DNA of 64,000 nucleotides, taken from NCBI RefSeq assembly GCF_041021895.1, contig NZ_CP157428.1, positions 558,001 through 622,000 of the forward strand, read 5' to 3'. The position numbers were made by a program, and so were the translations under genes. The DNA is from Acinetobacter sp. XH1741 (GTDB lineage Bacteria; Pseudomonadota; Gammaproteobacteria; Pseudomonadales; Moraxellaceae). Below, piece after piece: positions 59,917 through 64,000 of the stretch. The stretch's first letter is position 1. Each line of letters starts with the position of its first letter. The notes beneath the pieces were generated by a model that was not told where the DNA came from, did not search any database, and saw only the letters and a list, made by a program, of their open reading frames with translations.

Positions 59917-60792
59917 ATGATTAAAAAAGCAGTTTTACCAGTAGCTGGTTTAGGAACGCGGTTTTTACCCGCAAGTAAGTCAATTCCAAAAGAAATGGTT
60001 ACTGTTGTTGATCGTCCAGCTATTGAATATGTAGTTCGTGAGGCGGTAGAAGCAGGAATTGAACAAATTATTTTGGTGACTCACTCTTCGAAAGCTTCGA
60101 TTGAAAATTATTTTGATCGAAATTTTGAATTAGAAACTATTTTAAACCAAAAAAAGAAATTTGATTTACTTGCAGAGATTACTCAAATTGTTCCTTCTCA
60201 TGTGAGTGTTGTTAGTGTACGACAACCTCAGCCTCTAGGCTTAGGACATGCTGTCTTATGCGCAAAGAGTGTAGTAGGACTGGATGATTTTGCTGTGCTA
60301 TTACCAGATGTATTGGTGAAAGATAGCTCGGGGCAGAATGATTTGTCGCGTATGATTTCTCGTTATGATGAAAGTCAATCTGCACAAATAATGGTAGAAG
60401 CAGTGCCTGATCACTTAGTAGATCAATACGGTATTGTTGATGTTTTACAAAGCCCAGATGAAGGTAAAAGTATAGCTATGCAGGGTATTGTAGAAAAACC
60501 TGCGGTTGGTTCTGCACCATCTAATTTATCTGTTGTTGGTCGTTATGTTTTACCTGCAAAAATTATGCAGTTACTTGAAAATACACCAAAAGGTGCAGGT
60601 AATGAAATTCAATTAACAGATGCAATTGCCATGCTGCAACAAACTGATGTGGTTGAAGCTTATCGTATGCAAGGGCAAACCTTTGATTGTGGCAGTAAGC
60701 TTGGTTACTTAAAGGCTGTTCTACATTATGGTATTGAACATCCTAAATTGGGAAATGATTTTAAACAGTTGATTCAAGAACTTAAATTATAA
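59917..60792 (+). CDS. galU: UTP-glucose-1-phosphate uridylyltransferase
   Basis: 291 aa. KKAVLPVAGLGTRFLPASKSIPKEMVTVVDRPAIEYVV is the signature; LLPDVLVKD and EIQLTDAI also match. Makes UDP-glucose. First of the conserved right-hand block galU-ugd-pgi-gne1 found at the end of nearly all Acinetobacter capsule loci. Confidence 0.96.
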   Translation: MIKKAVLPVAGLGTRFLPASKSIPKEMVTVVDRPAIEYVVREAVEAGIEQIILVTHSSKASIENYFDRNFELETILNQKKKFDLLAEITQIVPSHVSVVSVRQPQPLGLGHAVLCAKSVVGLDDFAVLLPDVLVKDSSGQNDLSRMISRYDESQSAQIMVEAVPDHLVDQYGIVDVLQSPDEGKSIAMQGIVEKPAVGSAPSNLSVVGRYVLPAKIMQLLENTPKGAGNEIQLTDAIAMLQQTDVVEAYRMQGQTFDCGSKLGYLKAVLHYGIEHPKLGNDFKQLIQELKL

Positions 60793-60851
60793 AATTTGTA
60801 GCTCTACTTAAGTATTTGTAAAAAATAATGAAGATATGAGTGGTTCAATAT

Positions 60852-60888
60852 ATTCTCTTCTCGTAGTGAGAAGAGAATTCTATAGAAT
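60852..60888. promoter_or_regulatory. Hairpin and palindrome upstream of ugd
   Basis: ATTCTCTTCTC (60852-60862) pairs perfectly with GAGAAGAGAAT (60868-60878) around GTAGT, immediately followed by the 12-bp palindrome ATTCTATAGAAT (60877-60888). No T-run, so a terminator is unlikely. The ugd ATG is at 60904. Confidence 0.65.
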
Positions 60889-60903
60889 AAAATCAGGTGT
60901 ACA

Positions 60904-62162
60904 ATGAAAATCGCGGTATTTGGAACCACCTTGCACGCTGGTGTAATGGCAGCGTTACTAGCTGAATATGGTAATCAGATCTATTGGTGTACAAGTGTCA
61001 CCTGTGAAGAAAATATATCTGTACTTTCATATCAAGATCAAGAAGTTAATCATTATTTAAATAAACAAAGAAAAGCAGGTTTTTTAATAGAAAGTCCCTT
61101 TTCTCAAATTCCTTTGGATATTGAAGTTTATTTATTTTGTTTTAGCCCAACACAAATAGAGCTAGCTTTAAAAACAGTTGAGAAGTTAAGTGAACGTCCA
61201 ATTGTTCATCCAAAGTTAATGGTTAATGGTTCAACATTTGGTTTACATGGGACAGAAAAATTAAAGCAACATTTACCTAAAGACGAGTGGGTCTATTTTC
61301 CTGATGTGATTCAGGAGGGTAATGCAATTAATAGTGTACTCAATGTAAAACATGTCATTGTTGGGGTTGAATCGAATTCTGCTCAAGACACAATGCAAGA
61401 ATTATTGCGTCCATTTTTCCGATTTAGCTATCAATATTTATTTATGCCGATTTTAGATGCCGAATTTACCAAGCTCAGCATTTCAGGCATGTTGGCGACT
61501 CGTATTAGTTATATGAATGATCTTGCTCTAGTTGCTGAAAAGTTGGGTATTGATATTGCTAATGTAAAGCATGGCATAGCTGCCGATACTCGTATTGGTG
61601 CAGCTTATTTGTCGGCAGGTGTTGGATTTGGTGGTGAAAATTTTTCACATGATATTTTAACACTCTCTAGTACGGTTTCTGAAACAGGTGTGAAAAGTCG
61701 ACTTCTAGAGCAAGTGTGGGCGATTAATGAGCAACAAAAAGAGATTTTATTCCGTAAATTGTGGAACTACTATCATTGTGACTTGAGTGGAAAGACTGTT
61801 GCAATTTGGGGAGCCTCATTTAAAGAGAATACTCCAAGTACACATAACTCACCTATTCATATTTTATTGGCTGCTTTATGGGCTCAAGGCGTAAAAGTAC
61901 GTTTACATGATCCGCAAGCTCTTGATGAAATTGCAAGTCTATATGGAAATCGTGAAGATCTGATTTTATGTGCTGATCAATATGAAGCAGTACAAGGGGC
62001 ACATGCTTTATGTCTAGTTACGGCATGGAAGCAGTATTGGAGTCCTGACTTTAAACAGTTACAACAATTCATGCAGCATCCGCTTATTTTGGATGGGCGT
62101 AATATTTATGATCCAGCATATGTCAAATCTAAAGGTTTTGCTTATGAAGGAGTAGGTCGATT

Positions 62163-62166
<4 letters not shown>
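60904..62166 (+). CDS. ugd: UDP-glucose 6-dehydrogenase homologue with degenerate active site
   Basis: 420 aa. Domain order is that of UDP-glucose/GDP-mannose dehydrogenases (N-terminal, dimerisation core [21 protein letters not shown] at 186-206, C-terminal [21 protein letters not shown]). However, the NAD glycine motif is GTTLHAG (residues 7-13), the usual catalytic GGSCFPKD reads GGENFSHD (243-250), and the PEF-L-R-E block reads PDVIQE (133-138). Only Lys190 of the catalytic set is kept. The name follows locus position; genuine UDP-glucuronate synthesis is doubtful. ATGA overlap with pgi. Confidence 0.8.

Positions 62167-64000
<1,834 letters not shown>

Overview
The window is chromosomal DNA of an Acinetobacter of the calcoaceticus-baumannii complex. 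The evidence is the 16S rRNA sequence, the low overall GC, the wzc-wzb-wza / gna...galU-ugd-pgi-gne capsule locus next to two FKBP-type isomerases, and many A. baumannii-like proteins. I see no insertion sequence, prophage, integron or CRISPR array. Two parS-like sites (4917-4932 and 21926-21941) suggest the segment lies in the origin-proximal domain bound by ParB.

Layout. 1-5601: 5' part of grpE with a sigma-32-type promoter, a LysR regulator divergent from an MBL-fold protein whose metal ligands are mostly missing, two small convergent lipoproteins, an esterase and a periplasmic cyclophilin. 5602-11385: a complete rRNA operon (16S, tRNA-Ile, tRNA-Ala, 23S, 5S) with promoter, RNase III-type processing stems and terminator. 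11502-17443: an ankyrin protein, an FMN reductase, and the ribF-ileS-lspA-fkpB operon read leftward. 17652-25183: a TDT-family transporter, an MTA/SAH nucleosidase-like protein, a RutR-like TetR regulator, and a five-gene alkanesulfonate operon with two tandem substrate-binding proteins (one periplasmic, one lipoprotein), SsuD, SsuC and SsuB. 25518-31193: argA, two RcnB-family proteins, ubiG-mupP-yciK, and dsbA. 31297-35091: a TetR regulator, then a DesT-like repressor divergent from desC-desB (fatty-acid desaturation), with a cluster of 18-bp operator-like palindromes between them. 35251-42226: rph, a tiny lipoprotein, a Tat-dependent phospholipase C, a repeat-rich spacer with a perfect 40-bp palindrome, a 55-aa membrane protein, nadC, ampD and murJ. 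42276-43743: two tandem FKBP isomerases separated by an internal terminator.

43940-64000 is the capsule (K) locus. Leftward are the export and control genes wzc, wzb and wza. Rightward are the precursor, transferase, flippase and polymerase genes: gna, rmlB, rmlA, a fused ketoisomerase/N-acetyltransferase, an fdtB/qdtB-type aminotransferase, wzx, two glycosyltransferases, wzy, two more glycosyltransferases, the initiating transferase itrA, galU, ugd, pgi, and the start of gne1 cut by the window edge. Together RmlA, RmlB, the fused enzyme and the aminotransferase supply every step for a dTDP-3-acetamido-3,6-dideoxyhexose (Fuc3NAc or Qui3NAc). Gna supplies a uronic amino sugar. One initiating transferase plus four glycosyltransferases fits a repeat unit of about five sugars (inference).

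Most notable: the two parS sites; the Ugd homologue that lacks the catalytic cysteine and glycine-rich motif; the fused ketoisomerase/acetyltransferase with the cupin domain first; the multi-operator DesT control region; the 40-bp palindrome after phospholipase C; and several genes or terminators too small for ordinary ORF calling.
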